41,957 nt of DNA, from NCBI GenBank assembly GCA_903861715.1, contig CAIOVI010000011.1:1-41957 (forward strand). The letters are read 5' to 3'. Source of the DNA: an uncultured bacterium (GTDB taxonomy: Bacteria > Patescibacteriota > Minisyncoccia > Moranbacterales > GWC2-37-73). Shown in pieces: positions 6,809-13,915 of this stretch. Below the pieces are notes generated by a model that was not told the origin of the DNA, made no database searches, and worked only from the letters and a program-made list of their open reading frames with translations. How positions within the stretch are numbered: position 1 is the first letter of the stretch; every line of letters begins with the position of its first letter. The position numbers and the translations under genes are program-made.

Positions 6809-8482
6809 ATGAACATGCAAAGGAAAATACAATTAAAGTTTGCCGGGGTGGTTCTTTTGGCCGTAGTGGTGGGGCTCATTTCCTATCCGCAGGCAGTTTC
6901 AAAAATAACCCCGCTTTACAGCGCACTCAATAAACTGAAAATAAATCTCGGGCTTGATTTGCAGGGTGGCATTCATTTGGAATATAAGGCGGATGTTTCA
7001 AAAGTGGAAGCTTCCAAGCGGGCTGACGCTTTGCAAGGCGCCCAAGATGTGATTGAAAAAAGAATCAACGCTTTTGGGGTTGGCGAGCCGTTGGTGCAAA
7101 CCAAAACTCCCAGCACTGGCGATGATTATCGCGTGATTGTGGAAATTCCAGGCGTCAAAGACATTGAACAAGCCAAAAATCAAATCAAAGAAACCCCCTT
7201 GCTCGAATTTCAAGAAGAGGGCACTGATCCTCAAATTCAGCAAATGTTTGATTCGACCAATGCGCAGGCCAAACAAAAAGCGACTGACCTGCTCGAGCAA
7301 ATCAAAAAGGGTGCTAATTTTGAAGAACTGGCCAAGGCCAACAGTCAAGATCCTGGCTCGAAAGACAAGGGTGGTGATTTGGGTTTTGTGAAAAAAGGAG
7401 CTTTTGTGCCGGAATTTGATGCCGTTCTTTTTGGCGGAACTCTGAAGCCAGGTGAAATTTATCCTCAGTTGGTTGAATCGCAATTTGGTTGGCACATCAT
7501 CAAGTTTCTTGAATCGCGCGGCGAAGGTGATAATCTTGAAATCCATGGCGAGCATATCTTGCTAGCCAAGCAAAGCGTTGATCAATATCCGCAGTTTAAA
7601 TACAAAGCAACGGGATTGACCGGCAAAAATTTGAAAAGCGCCTCGGTGGTTTTTCAAAGTCAAGGTTTGGGCGAACCGCAAATTTCCTTGCGTTTTGATG
7701 AAGAGGGCACCAAGCTTTTCGCAGATTTGACCAAGAAAAATCTTGGCAAAACCATTGCTATTTTGTTGGACGGAAACATCATCAGCGCTCCAACGGTTCA
7801 ATCAGAAATCACCAATGGGGAAGCGGTTATCACCGGCAAATTCACTTTGCAAGAAGCGAAAACTTTGGCGCAAAATCTCAACACTGGTGCGCTGCCAGTG
7901 CCACTGACTTTGGTTTCTCAGCAAAGCATTGAAGCTTCTCTTGGAATGGAGTCGCTCAAGAAAAGCTTGGTTGCTGGGGCAATTGGTTTGGGCGCAGTGA
8001 TTATTTTCATGCTTGTTTTTTATCGCTTTCTTGGGCTGGTAGCGTCCTTGGCGCTGCTCATTTACACGGGTCTGATGATCACGATTTTCAAAATGTTTGG
8101 CATCACTTTGTCGCTCTCTGGGATTGCAGGCTTCATCCTTTCCATCGGCATGGCAGTGGATGCCAACGTGCTGATTTTTGAAAGAACCAAGGAGGAAATC
8201 CGCAATGGCCGAACGGTCATCAATTCCTTGGATGAAGGTTTCAAGCGCGCCTGGACTTCGATCAGAGACGGGAACATTTCTTCACTGCTAACCGCGAGCA
8301 TCCTCTATCTGATGGGCACGGGTTTCGTGAAAGGTTTTGCCGCCACTTTGTTCATTGGAGTGGTGGTCTCAATGTTCACCGCCGTGGTGATCACTCGCAC
8401 CATGCTTAAATTCATCATCAGCGATTGGATTCACGAAAGAACTTGGATGGTAGGAGTAAGGAAGAAAAAGATTTCTGAATAA
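6809..8482 (+). CDS. secD: SecD translocase subunit with inserted parvulin-type PPIase domain
   Basis: SecD works with SecF to pull proteins across the membrane using the proton gradient. The 557-residue product has an N-terminal TM, the D1 box LGLDLQGGIHL, a periplasmic P1 domain, the segment LNTGALPVPL, and the C-terminal TM bundle with GMAVDANVLIFERTKEE. An extra block of roughly 90 residues lies within P1 (about residues 150-240). It reads as a parvulin rotamase: AKANSQDPGSKDKGGDLGF, VPEFDAVLF, GWHIIKFLE. A parvulin-strand-like HILLAK follows this block rather than preceding it. Standard SecD lacks such a domain. The start at 6809 is chosen because a TATAAT overlaps the more upstream ATG (6800). 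secF follows after a repeat element. Confidence 0.95.
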   Translation: MNMQRKIQLKFAGVVLLAVVVGLISYPQAVSKITPLYSALNKLKINLGLDLQGGIHLEYKADVSKVEASKRADALQGAQDVIEKRINAFGVGEPLVQTKTPSTGDDYRVIVEIPGVKDIEQAKNQIKETPLLEFQEEGTDPQIQQMFDSTNAQAKQKATDLLEQIKKGANFEELAKANSQDPGSKDKGGDLGFVKKGAFVPEFDAVLFGGTLKPGEIYPQLVESQFGWHIIKFLESRGEGDNLEIHGEHILLAKQSVDQYPQFKYKATGLTGKNLKSASVVFQSQGLGEPQISLRFDEEGTKLFADLTKKNLGKTIAILLDGNIISAPTVQSEITNGEAVITGKFTLQEAKTLAQNLNTGALPVPLTLVSQQSIEASLGMESLKKSLVAGAIGLGAVIIFMLVFYRFLGLVASLALLIYTGLMITIFKMFGITLSLSGIAGFILSIGMAVDANVLIFERTKEEIRNGRTVINSLDEGFKRAWTSIRDGNISSLLTASILYLMGTGFVKGFAATLFIGVVVSMFTAVVITRTMLKFIISDWIHERTWMVGVRKKKISE

Positions 8483-8557
8483 AAAATATTTTTCTAAAAT
8501 CCTAAATCTAAATGTCTAATGTCTAATAAAATCTAAAATCCAAATGTCAAAAGTATT

Positions 8558-8657
8558 TCTCCTCCCTTTTAAAAGGGAGGTCGGGAGGGATTAGAAAATT
8601 TTTTATTTAAGTTGGTCTTTCGAATTCCCCTCAATCCCCCTTTTCCAAAGAGGGAAG
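8558..8657 (+). repeat. Nested palindromic intergenic element, copy A
   Basis: It begins with a perfect 20-bp palindrome (8561-8580, CCTCCCTTTT and its complement). This is followed by GGGAGGGATT, then the complementary CGAATTCCCCTCAATCCCCC and an AGAGGGAAG end. Copies at 15049-15171 and, inverted, 35272-35395 share the same order of blocks. It lies between secD and secF. Confidence 0.75.
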
Positions 8658-8702
8658 ACAATGTTTTTTCAAATTAAAAATTTCAAATTTCAAATTGCCG
8701 TT

Positions 8703-9605
8703 ATGTTTAACATCATCTCCAAAACTAAATACGCCTACATTTTTTCTGGCACTCTGACCGTGCTTAGCTTGCTGAGCCTTTTGGTTTGGGGGCTTAAATA
8801 TGACACGGATTTCACTGGCGGAACTTTAATGGAAGTCAAATTCGCCAACGCTGTGCCTGCCAATCAGGAAATTTCTGATGTTTTGAGTCAGCTGAAATTG
8901 GACAGCTTGGTCATTCAGGCTTCGGCCAACAACTCAGTCTTGCTTCGCTATGCAGCTGATGATGATAAGATTAATGACACCGTTTGGAAAACGCTCAACG
9001 CAAAATATCCAGAGGCCACTCAATCCCAAGTCGATTTCGTCAATTCCTCAGTTTCTAAAGAGCTTAAAAAGAATTCTTTCAATGCGCTAGGTTTGGCGAT
9101 TCTGGCTATCATGGCTTATATTGCTTGGGCTTTTCGCAAAGTTTCCCGCCCGGTTGAGTCATGGAAATATGGCGCTGGCGCGGTGATTGCCTTGGCTCAT
9201 GACGTGATCATCACTGCTGGTGTTTTTTCTGTCCTGGGTCATTTTTATGGCATCAAAGTCGGCATTCCATTTATTGCAGCACTCCTAACTATTTTGGGCT
9301 TTTCCGTGCATGACACCATTGTGGTTTATGATCGAACCCGCGAAAATTTGCTGCGAGGTTCAAGCAAAGAGCCTTTTGCTGAAGTGGTCAATCGCAGTCT
9401 TAATGAAACCCTGGTGCGTTCCATCAACACTTCGATGACTGTGATTGTGACCTTGTTGGCGATTTATCTTTTCGGTGGCGCCTCCATCAAATATTTTTCC
9501 CTGGCTCTTTTGGTCGGCGTGACTTTCGGAACCTATTCCTCCATCTTCGTCGCCTCCGCCCTGCTGGTGACGAGTTATGAGCTGACGGTGAAATACAAAA
9601 AATAA
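8703..9605 (+). CDS. secF: SecF translocase subunit
   Basis: SecF is the partner of SecD in proton-driven completion of protein export. The 300-residue product has an N-terminal TM, the periplasmic box FTGGTLMEVKF, and a C-terminal five-helix bundle with the segment ILGFSVHDTIVVYDRTREN and LNETLVRSINTSMTVIVTLL. An in-frame ATG at 8661 would add 14 residues encoded by simple AAATTTCAAATT repeat sequence, so the start at 8703 is preferred. It follows secD with a 220-nt gap containing a repeat element; the two are probably functionally coupled even though the gap is long. Confidence 0.95.
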   Translation: MFNIISKTKYAYIFSGTLTVLSLLSLLVWGLKYDTDFTGGTLMEVKFANAVPANQEISDVLSQLKLDSLVIQASANNSVLLRYAADDDKINDTVWKTLNAKYPEATQSQVDFVNSSVSKELKKNSFNALGLAILAIMAYIAWAFRKVSRPVESWKYGAGAVIALAHDVIITAGVFSVLGHFYGIKVGIPFIAALLTILGFSVHDTIVVYDRTRENLLRGSSKEPFAEVVNRSLNETLVRSINTSMTVIVTLLAIYLFGGASIKYFSLALLVGVTFGTYSSIFVASALLVTSYELTVKYKK

Positions 9606-9819
9606 TTTTGCTAAATTATTTTTCCAATAACCAATAACCAAGAAACAATAATCAAACAAATTTCAAATTCAAAAAATCAATAATCAAACAGTTTGTAATT
9701 TGGATTTTGGTTATTGAAAATTGTTTGGTGCTTGTATCTTGGTTATTGTATCTTAGACAAAAGACCTTGTTTGATTCTCGTATCTCGCGTAAAATTAATA
9801 ATAATTTAAGATAACGACT

Positions 9820-10095
9820 ATGGGATTATTAGATGCTTTCAAAAAAGACAAAAAAAAGAAAGTTGCCAATCCGGCTGATCCGCAGAGCATGAATATGATG
9901 CAACGGATGGCCATGAAAAAATTGGAAAAAATGAGTCCACAGGAGCGGGAGAGTTTGATGAAAAAAGTGATGACACCGGAAAACATCCAGAAAAACAAAA
10001 AGGACATCCTGGCAACCCTGGAGCAAATGGAAAAATCCGGCCAAATGAACAGCCACCAAATTTTCGAAGCCAAAAAAAGACTGGGACTACTGTAG
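9820..10095 (+). CDS. Small charged hypothetical protein
   Basis: The 91-residue product is rich in Lys, Met and Gln, with no TM or signal peptide. It reads as a basic N-terminus (FKKDKKKK) followed by helical segments (MMQRMAMKKLEKMSPQERES and LATLEQMEKSGQM). A terminator hairpin overlaps its stop codon, supporting it as a real single-gene transcript. No family recognised. Confidence 0.7.
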   Translation: MGLLDAFKKDKKKKVANPADPQSMNMMQRMAMKKLEKMSPQERESLMKKVMTPENIQKNKKDILATLEQMEKSGQMNSHQIFEAKKRLGLL

Positions 10096-10108
10096 TCTCG
10101 GTTTTTTT
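10079..10108 (+). terminator. Intrinsic terminator overlapping a stop codon
   Basis: ACTGGGACTAC (10080-10090) can pair with GTAGTCTCGGT (10092-10102) using two G-T pairs, and seven T follow. It terminates the 91-aa gene. Confidence 0.7.
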
Positions 10109-10128
10109 AAAAATATTTTGCTAAAATT

Positions 10129-10569
10129 ATGAAACTTTATCATGGATCTAAAAGGGACATTATCTTAATAGAAAGAAGGCAGGCTGGAAAGGCTGATAGC
10201 GTTGTAGTTCCAGAGACGGAATTACAAAATGCAATTTACTTGACGCCAGATTATGGTTTTGCTTTAGCTTGTGGAGCAAGGCCGAATGGAGTTACAACAA
10301 TAGATAATGACAATAAGACTATTAACTTTGAAAATCCCGATCTATTTGATTCTAATGCAAGAGTTTTTGTATATGAAGTTGATGCTGGTAATATTTCAAA
10401 AGAAAATATAGAACAGATTGATGAACGGCAATTTGTCGTGAGCAACATGGAAAGCTTGTCGTTTGAAAATAAATTTGTTCACAAAGCTGGGGATGTTCAG
10501 AAATATTATGAGTTAAATAATTGGAAAGAAAAGCCAAGGGATACTAATATGGGCTTTAAAATAAGATAA
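10129..10569 (+). CDS. Hypothetical protein, possible ADP-ribosyltransferase-like fold
   Basis: The 146-residue product begins MKLYHGSKRD and later has AIYLTPDYGFALACGARP. A YHGS strand followed by a YLTxDYxxALA segment resembles the order of motifs in ART-like proteins of the DUF3990 kind. The similarity is short, and no catalytic glutamate can be assigned with confidence. There is no obvious partner gene. Treat as hypothetical; the ART idea is a guess from motif spacing. Confidence 0.65.
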   Translation: MKLYHGSKRDIILIERRQAGKADSVVVPETELQNAIYLTPDYGFALACGARPNGVTTIDNDNKTINFENPDLFDSNARVFVYEVDAGNISKENIEQIDERQFVVSNMESLSFENKFVHKAGDVQKYYELNNWKEKPRDTNMGFKIR

Positions 10570-10727
10570 ATGGAAGCAATTACTCCAGTCGGAAAATAGA
10601 CTAAAATACTCTGCTATTAATTAAAAAACAAAAAAAGGCTTGAAATAAACAAAGTTAAAAAAGAGGTCACTTTGTGATCTGGAAATAGAAAATTTTCATA
10701 CCTTTAGCTTACAAATTAAGAGAGACT

Positions 10728-10757
10728 TTGTTAAAATATTTTTTAGTTAGTTATAAT
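10728..10757 (+). promoter_or_regulatory. Promoter of the DUF523 gene
   Basis: TTGTTA (10728-10733), 18-nt spacer, TATAAT (10752-10757). The predicted transcript start is about 10764, exactly where the hairpin below begins. Confidence 0.5.
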
Positions 10758-10763
10758 TAAATT

Positions 10764-10791
10764 CACACCTATAAATTAATATATGGGTGTG
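10764..10791 (+). promoter_or_regulatory. 5'-UTR hairpin before DUF523 (AATTAATA-loop element, copy 1)
   Basis: CACACCTATA (10764-10773) pairs with TATGGGTGTG (10782-10791) around the loop AATTAATA. The last G of the stem starts the GGAG ribosome site (10791-10794), 10 nt before the ATG. A second copy with the same loop and one compensated base pair is at 34685-34714. Confidence 0.55.
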
Positions 10792-10804
10792 GAGAAGAAA
10801 TCAT

Positions 10805-11218
10805 ATGAAGTTATGTAGCGCCTGTCTGTTGGGTTTGAAGTGTCGCTATGACGGCAATGCTAAGCCCGATGAAAAAGTTTTGAAATTAGCCAAAGAGGAA
10901 GTTTTGATTCCAGTTTGCCCTGAGCAATTGGGCGGTTTGTCGACCCCGCGAAAGCCAGCCGAACAGCAGGGTGAAAAAGTTGTGCGTGAAAATGGCGAAG
11001 ATGTGACTGAGAATTTCAATAGGGGGGGGCAACAAGTTTTGGAGATTGCAAAACTGCTCAACATCAAAACTGCAATTTTGAAACAGCGCAGTCCGTCTTG
11101 CGGTTGCGGTCAGATTTATGACGGAACATTTTCGAGAACTATCATTGTTGGTGACGGAGTGACTGCTAAATTGCTCAAAGAAAATGGGATTGAAGTTTTA
11201 AGTGAAGATGATTTATGA
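10805..11218 (+). CDS. DUF523 family protein (YbbK-like)
   Basis: The 137-residue product starts MKLCSACLLGLKCRYDGNAK and contains VCPEQLGGLSTPR and LKQRSPSCGCGQIYDG, the cysteine-rich signature of DUF523. The clustered cysteines suggest metal binding. Function of the family is not established. The ATG at 10805 has GGAG 10 nt upstream and is preferred over a start at 10787 that lies inside the 5' hairpin. It is followed 19 nt later by a methyltransferase gene. Confidence 0.92.
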   Translation: MKLCSACLLGLKCRYDGNAKPDEKVLKLAKEEVLIPVCPEQLGGLSTPRKPAEQQGEKVVRENGEDVTENFNRGGQQVLEIAKLLNIKTAILKQRSPSCGCGQIYDGTFSRTIIVGDGVTAKLLKENGIEVLSEDDL

Positions 11219-11237
11219 TTAACACACTTAGCTTATT

Positions 11238-11756
11238 ATGAAATATTCATATCAAAATCTTTTTAACTTGAACCCAACTGCTAAAACTTTTCTTGACCTT
11301 GGTTGTGGGCAGGGTTTTGTTTCCCTTTACGCTTGTGCTAGAGGTCTTCAAGTTGATGCGGTAGATATTGAAAAAGTGACTCCCTTGGCAATTCAAGATT
11401 TGAAAACTGTTAACTATATTTCTGCAGATCTTAATAGCTGGCAACCCGCGCATAAATACGATATTATTGTGGCGCATCACAGTCTTCAATTTTTATCAAA
11501 AGAATATGCTTTGAATGAGTTTATCCCAAAACTGTGTGCCTCACTTAATCAGGGTGGACTTTTGGAAATTTTTTCTTTTACGTCAGAAGAAGAATTAGAT
11601 GTACCGACGAAGTATGCCCTTGAAGAAATTTTAGCAGCATTGGAAATAAATTTAGAAGTTATCAAGCAAGAAGTTTTCTCTTATGAGGATTTACATAAAA
11701 AACTAGGAAAACATGCTTTTCATGAGCTGCATGTCATTGCGAGGAAAAAAGTTTAA
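11238..11756 (+). CDS. SAM-dependent class I methyltransferase
   Basis: The 172-residue product has motif I FLDLGCGQGF near the N-terminus, the acidic DAVDIE that binds the SAM ribose, and YDIIVAHHSLQFL as motif IV. Overall it is similar to TehB-type small methyltransferases. The substrate cannot be predicted. It lies between DUF523 (19 nt before) and csaA (21 nt after) in a likely operon. Confidence 0.85.
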   Translation: MKYSYQNLFNLNPTAKTFLDLGCGQGFVSLYACARGLQVDAVDIEKVTPLAIQDLKTVNYISADLNSWQPAHKYDIIVAHHSLQFLSKEYALNEFIPKLCASLNQGGLLEIFSFTSEEELDVPTKYALEEILAALEINLEVIKQEVFSYEDLHKKLGKHAFHELHVIARKKV

Positions 11757-11777
11757 TTTAAAAAAATATAAAATTAT

Positions 11778-12110
11778 ATGGCAACCTTTGAAGATTTTCA
11801 AAAATTGGATATCAGAGTTGGGAAAATCGTGGAAGTGGAGGATTTTCCTGAGGCGAGAAAGCAATCCTTCAAACTCAAGATTGATTTGGGACCAGAAATT
11901 GGCATCAAAAAATCTTGCGCTCAGCTTCCGCAAAATTACAAAAAAGAGCAGTTGCTTGGCAAACAAGTTTTGTGTGTGGTTAATTTCCCGCCTCGCCAAA
12001 TCGGCCCTGCAGTGTCTGAAGTTTTGACCCTCGGTTTGCCAGATGAAAATCACGAATGCATTTTAATAATCCCCGAATGCGAAGTTCCCCTGGGCGGAAA
12101 GCTATACTAA
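11778..12110 (+). CDS. csaA: CsaA-like tRNA-binding-domain chaperone
   Basis: The 110-residue product consists of a single tRNA-binding OB domain. FEDFQKLDIRVGKIVEVEDF at the start, IGIKKSCAQLPQNY, and VCVVNFPPRQIGPAVSEVL-like sequence in the middle match CsaA, an export-related chaperone also able to bind tRNA. It is full length for the family. The ATG follows a TATAAA by 5 nt with no Shine-Dalgarno site, so initiation may be leaderless. Confidence 0.9.
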   Translation: MATFEDFQKLDIRVGKIVEVEDFPEARKQSFKLKIDLGPEIGIKKSCAQLPQNYKKEQLLGKQVLCVVNFPPRQIGPAVSEVLTLGLPDENHECILIIPECEVPLGGKLY

Positions 12111-12138
12111 TCCTAATTAATCAATGTGATTGTGTTAT

Positions 12139-12164
12139 ACTTCCATATATCCATTTATGGAAGT
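12139..12164. repeat. ACTTCCATA palindromic element, copy 1
   Basis: ACTTCCATA and TATGGAAGT flank an 8-nt centre. Identical elements lie at 12633-12658, a near-identical one at 12696-12721, and an extended form at 36633-36664. No T tract follows. Confidence 0.7.
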
Positions 12165-12205
12165 GAGCCATTAAAAATAAAAATTAAGAAATAAAATAAA
12201 ATTAT

Positions 12206-12613
12206 ATGTCGAAGGTAAAACCTCACATGATTGATCCAAATGAGAAATTTCAAGCAATCGATAGTTTGTTTGAAGTTATTTCAAAACTAAAAACCAAGCA
12301 GGAAATTGTTGATTTTTTTCTGGGACTCTTTACCGCTAGTGAATCCTTGATGATGGCGCGCAGAATCCAGATTGCCAGAATGCTCTTGAATGAAAAAAGT
12401 TATGATGAGATAATGCGAAAGTTGCGGGTTAGTAGTCAAACCATTAATGCTACTGATAAATGGTTGCATAAAGGAGATGAAAAATACACAGCTTGGCTTA
12501 AAAGCAGAGTTTCAATTGTTGAAGATAAAAAGAATTTAAAAAAACATTTGACCTATGAAAGTTTGCTTGATAAATATCCCTATCACAGGTTCATCAAGAA
12601 TCTTTTTGACTAG
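12206..12613 (+). CDS. YerC/YecD-type TrpR-like regulator
   Basis: The 135-residue product matches the TrpR-superfamily helical DNA-binding proteins YerC/YecD. LFTASESLMMARRIQIARML is the typical dimerisation/first-helix segment, and KSYDEIMRKLRVSSQTINAT is the helix-turn-helix. Its targets are unknown. Palindromic ACTTCCATA elements lie on both sides of the gene and are possible binding sites, which is speculative. Confidence 0.85.
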   Translation: MSKVKPHMIDPNEKFQAIDSLFEVISKLKTKQEIVDFFLGLFTASESLMMARRIQIARMLLNEKSYDEIMRKLRVSSQTINATDKWLHKGDEKYTAWLKSRVSIVEDKKNLKKHLTYESLLDKYPYHRFIKNLFD

Positions 12614-12632
12614 TAATTGGCAAGAGTCCAAT

Positions 12633-12658
12633 ACTTCCATATATCCATTTATGGAAGT
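12633..12658. repeat. ACTTCCATA palindromic element, copy 2
   Basis: Identical over 26 nt to the element at 12139-12164; located 20 nt after the YerC-like stop codon. Confidence 0.7.
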
Positions 12659-12695
12659 AGGCATGATAAAAATAAGAAACACTAACTAGCAAGCT

Positions 12696-12721
12696 ACTTC
12701 CATATATCCATTTGTGGAAGT
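12696..12721. repeat. ACTTCCATA palindromic element, copy 3
   Basis: One A-to-G change from copies 1 and 2. CAAGCT and AGCTTG arms outside it form a second nested pairing, just upstream of the NUDIX gene at 12749. Confidence 0.7.
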
Positions 12722-12748
12722 AGAGAAATAGCTTGTGAAATATAAAAT

Positions 12749-13249
12749 ATGAATGATGAAATTATTTTGGAAAAAGTTTTGCAGGAATTTTCGGAAAAGT
12801 TGCCGAAGTTTGAAGATGGAAGAATTGACTATTCCACTTCCGATAAGGCGCCAGTTTTGAATTGCTTTGTTAAATTTGAGAACCAGGTTTTGATTTTAAG
12901 GCGAGGTGACAAGGTGCGAGCTTATCGAGGACTCTGGAATTCTATTGGTGGTTATTTGGATGAATTTTGCTTACTTGAGGAAAAAGTCTTGGAAGAACTT
13001 CGAGAAGAACTTGGCATAATGCCAGACTTGATTTTCCAAATGAAAACAGGAAATCCATTTGAGTTTAATGACAAAGATATTCAAAAAATTTGGCTCATCT
13101 TTCCAATATTAGTTGAATTAAAAAGTAAGCCTGAAATCAAATTGGATTGGGAGCACACTGATTTTAGATGGATATTTCCAGAGGACTTAAAAAGCTTCGA
13201 TACAATGCCAGGCCTGGAAAAAATATTGGCTAGTGTATTGATAGATTAA
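12749..13249 (+). CDS. NUDIX hydrolase with non-canonical Nudix box
   Basis: The 166-residue product has a NUDIX core: VLNCFVKFENQVLILRRG strand, WNSIGGYLDEF, then LEELREELGI. The metal-binding glutamates REEL are kept. In the Gx5Ex7REUxEExGU frame, however, the first E is Cys and the R is Glu, so the substrate pocket or metal geometry may be altered. The DFRWIFPEDL segment is typical of the family C-terminal part. Substrate unknown. Confidence 0.82.
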   Translation: MNDEIILEKVLQEFSEKLPKFEDGRIDYSTSDKAPVLNCFVKFENQVLILRRGDKVRAYRGLWNSIGGYLDEFCLLEEKVLEELREELGIMPDLIFQMKTGNPFEFNDKDIQKIWLIFPILVELKSKPEIKLDWEHTDFRWIFPEDLKSFDTMPGLEKILASVLID

Positions 13250-13305
13250 TTTATTATCTAGCAAAGTGAGTGATTTAGTATTAATTAAATTTTAAAATAA
13301 ATATT

Positions 13306-13818
13306 ATGAAAACTATTTTATACATGGCGATAACTGCAAATGGATATATCGCAAGGAAAAATGATGAGACCCCTTGGTCAAAAGAAGAATGGGGAAGTTT
13401 TTTTAGTAAAGTAAAGGAGGCAAAAAATATTGTTCTTGGCAGGAAAACTTTTGAAATGATGAAGTCAAATGGCAACCTTAAGGAAATTGGCGATCCTCTT
13501 GTTATTGTTGTTTCAAATAAGATGAAAAATAATTTGGATAATCCAAATTATTTATTTGTAAATTCTCCAGAGCAAGCAATTGAAACATTGAAAGAAAAGG
13601 GTTTCAATGAAGTCTTTATTGCTGGCGGAGCAGCTTTGAATTCTTCATTTATGCAAAAAGGCTTGGTTGACGAAATTTATCTCGATATAGAACCGTTTGT
13701 TTTTGGCGATGGCGTGAAACTTTTTTCAGAAAATGATTTCGAAGCAAATTTAGAATTATTATCAATAAAAAATCTTTCAAAGAATGTGCTTCAACTGCAT
13801 TATAGGGTAATTAAATAG
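13306..13818 (+). CDS. Dihydrofolate reductase-family protein (RibD C-terminal-like)
   Basis: The 170-residue product shows the fold's hallmarks: MAITANGYIA at the N-terminus, IVLGRKTFEMM for NADPH binding, EVFIAGGAALNSSFM, and DEIYLDIEPFVFGDG. It belongs to the DHFR/RibD-C reductase superfamily and probably reduces a pterin- or pyrimidine-like substrate with NADPH. It differs from FolA in key substrate residues, so true DHFR activity is uncertain. Confidence 0.88.
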   Translation: MKTILYMAITANGYIARKNDETPWSKEEWGSFFSKVKEAKNIVLGRKTFEMMKSNGNLKEIGDPLVIVVSNKMKNNLDNPNYLFVNSPEQAIETLKEKGFNEVFIAGGAALNSSFMQKGLVDEIYLDIEPFVFGDGVKLFSENDFEANLELLSIKNLSKNVLQLHYRVIK

Positions 13819-13915
13819 CATCGGTCTCTATATTGCCATAATGGCCTTAACTTGGTAAGATTGGATTATAAGAAAAGTCAGCATTAATGAATGTCATCAT
13901 GACAAGGAAATTCAT

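Noticed and set aside
10117-10131. Leaderless promoter at the 10129 gene
   Set aside because: TAAAAT ends only 1 nt before the ATG, so transcription would begin inside the gene.
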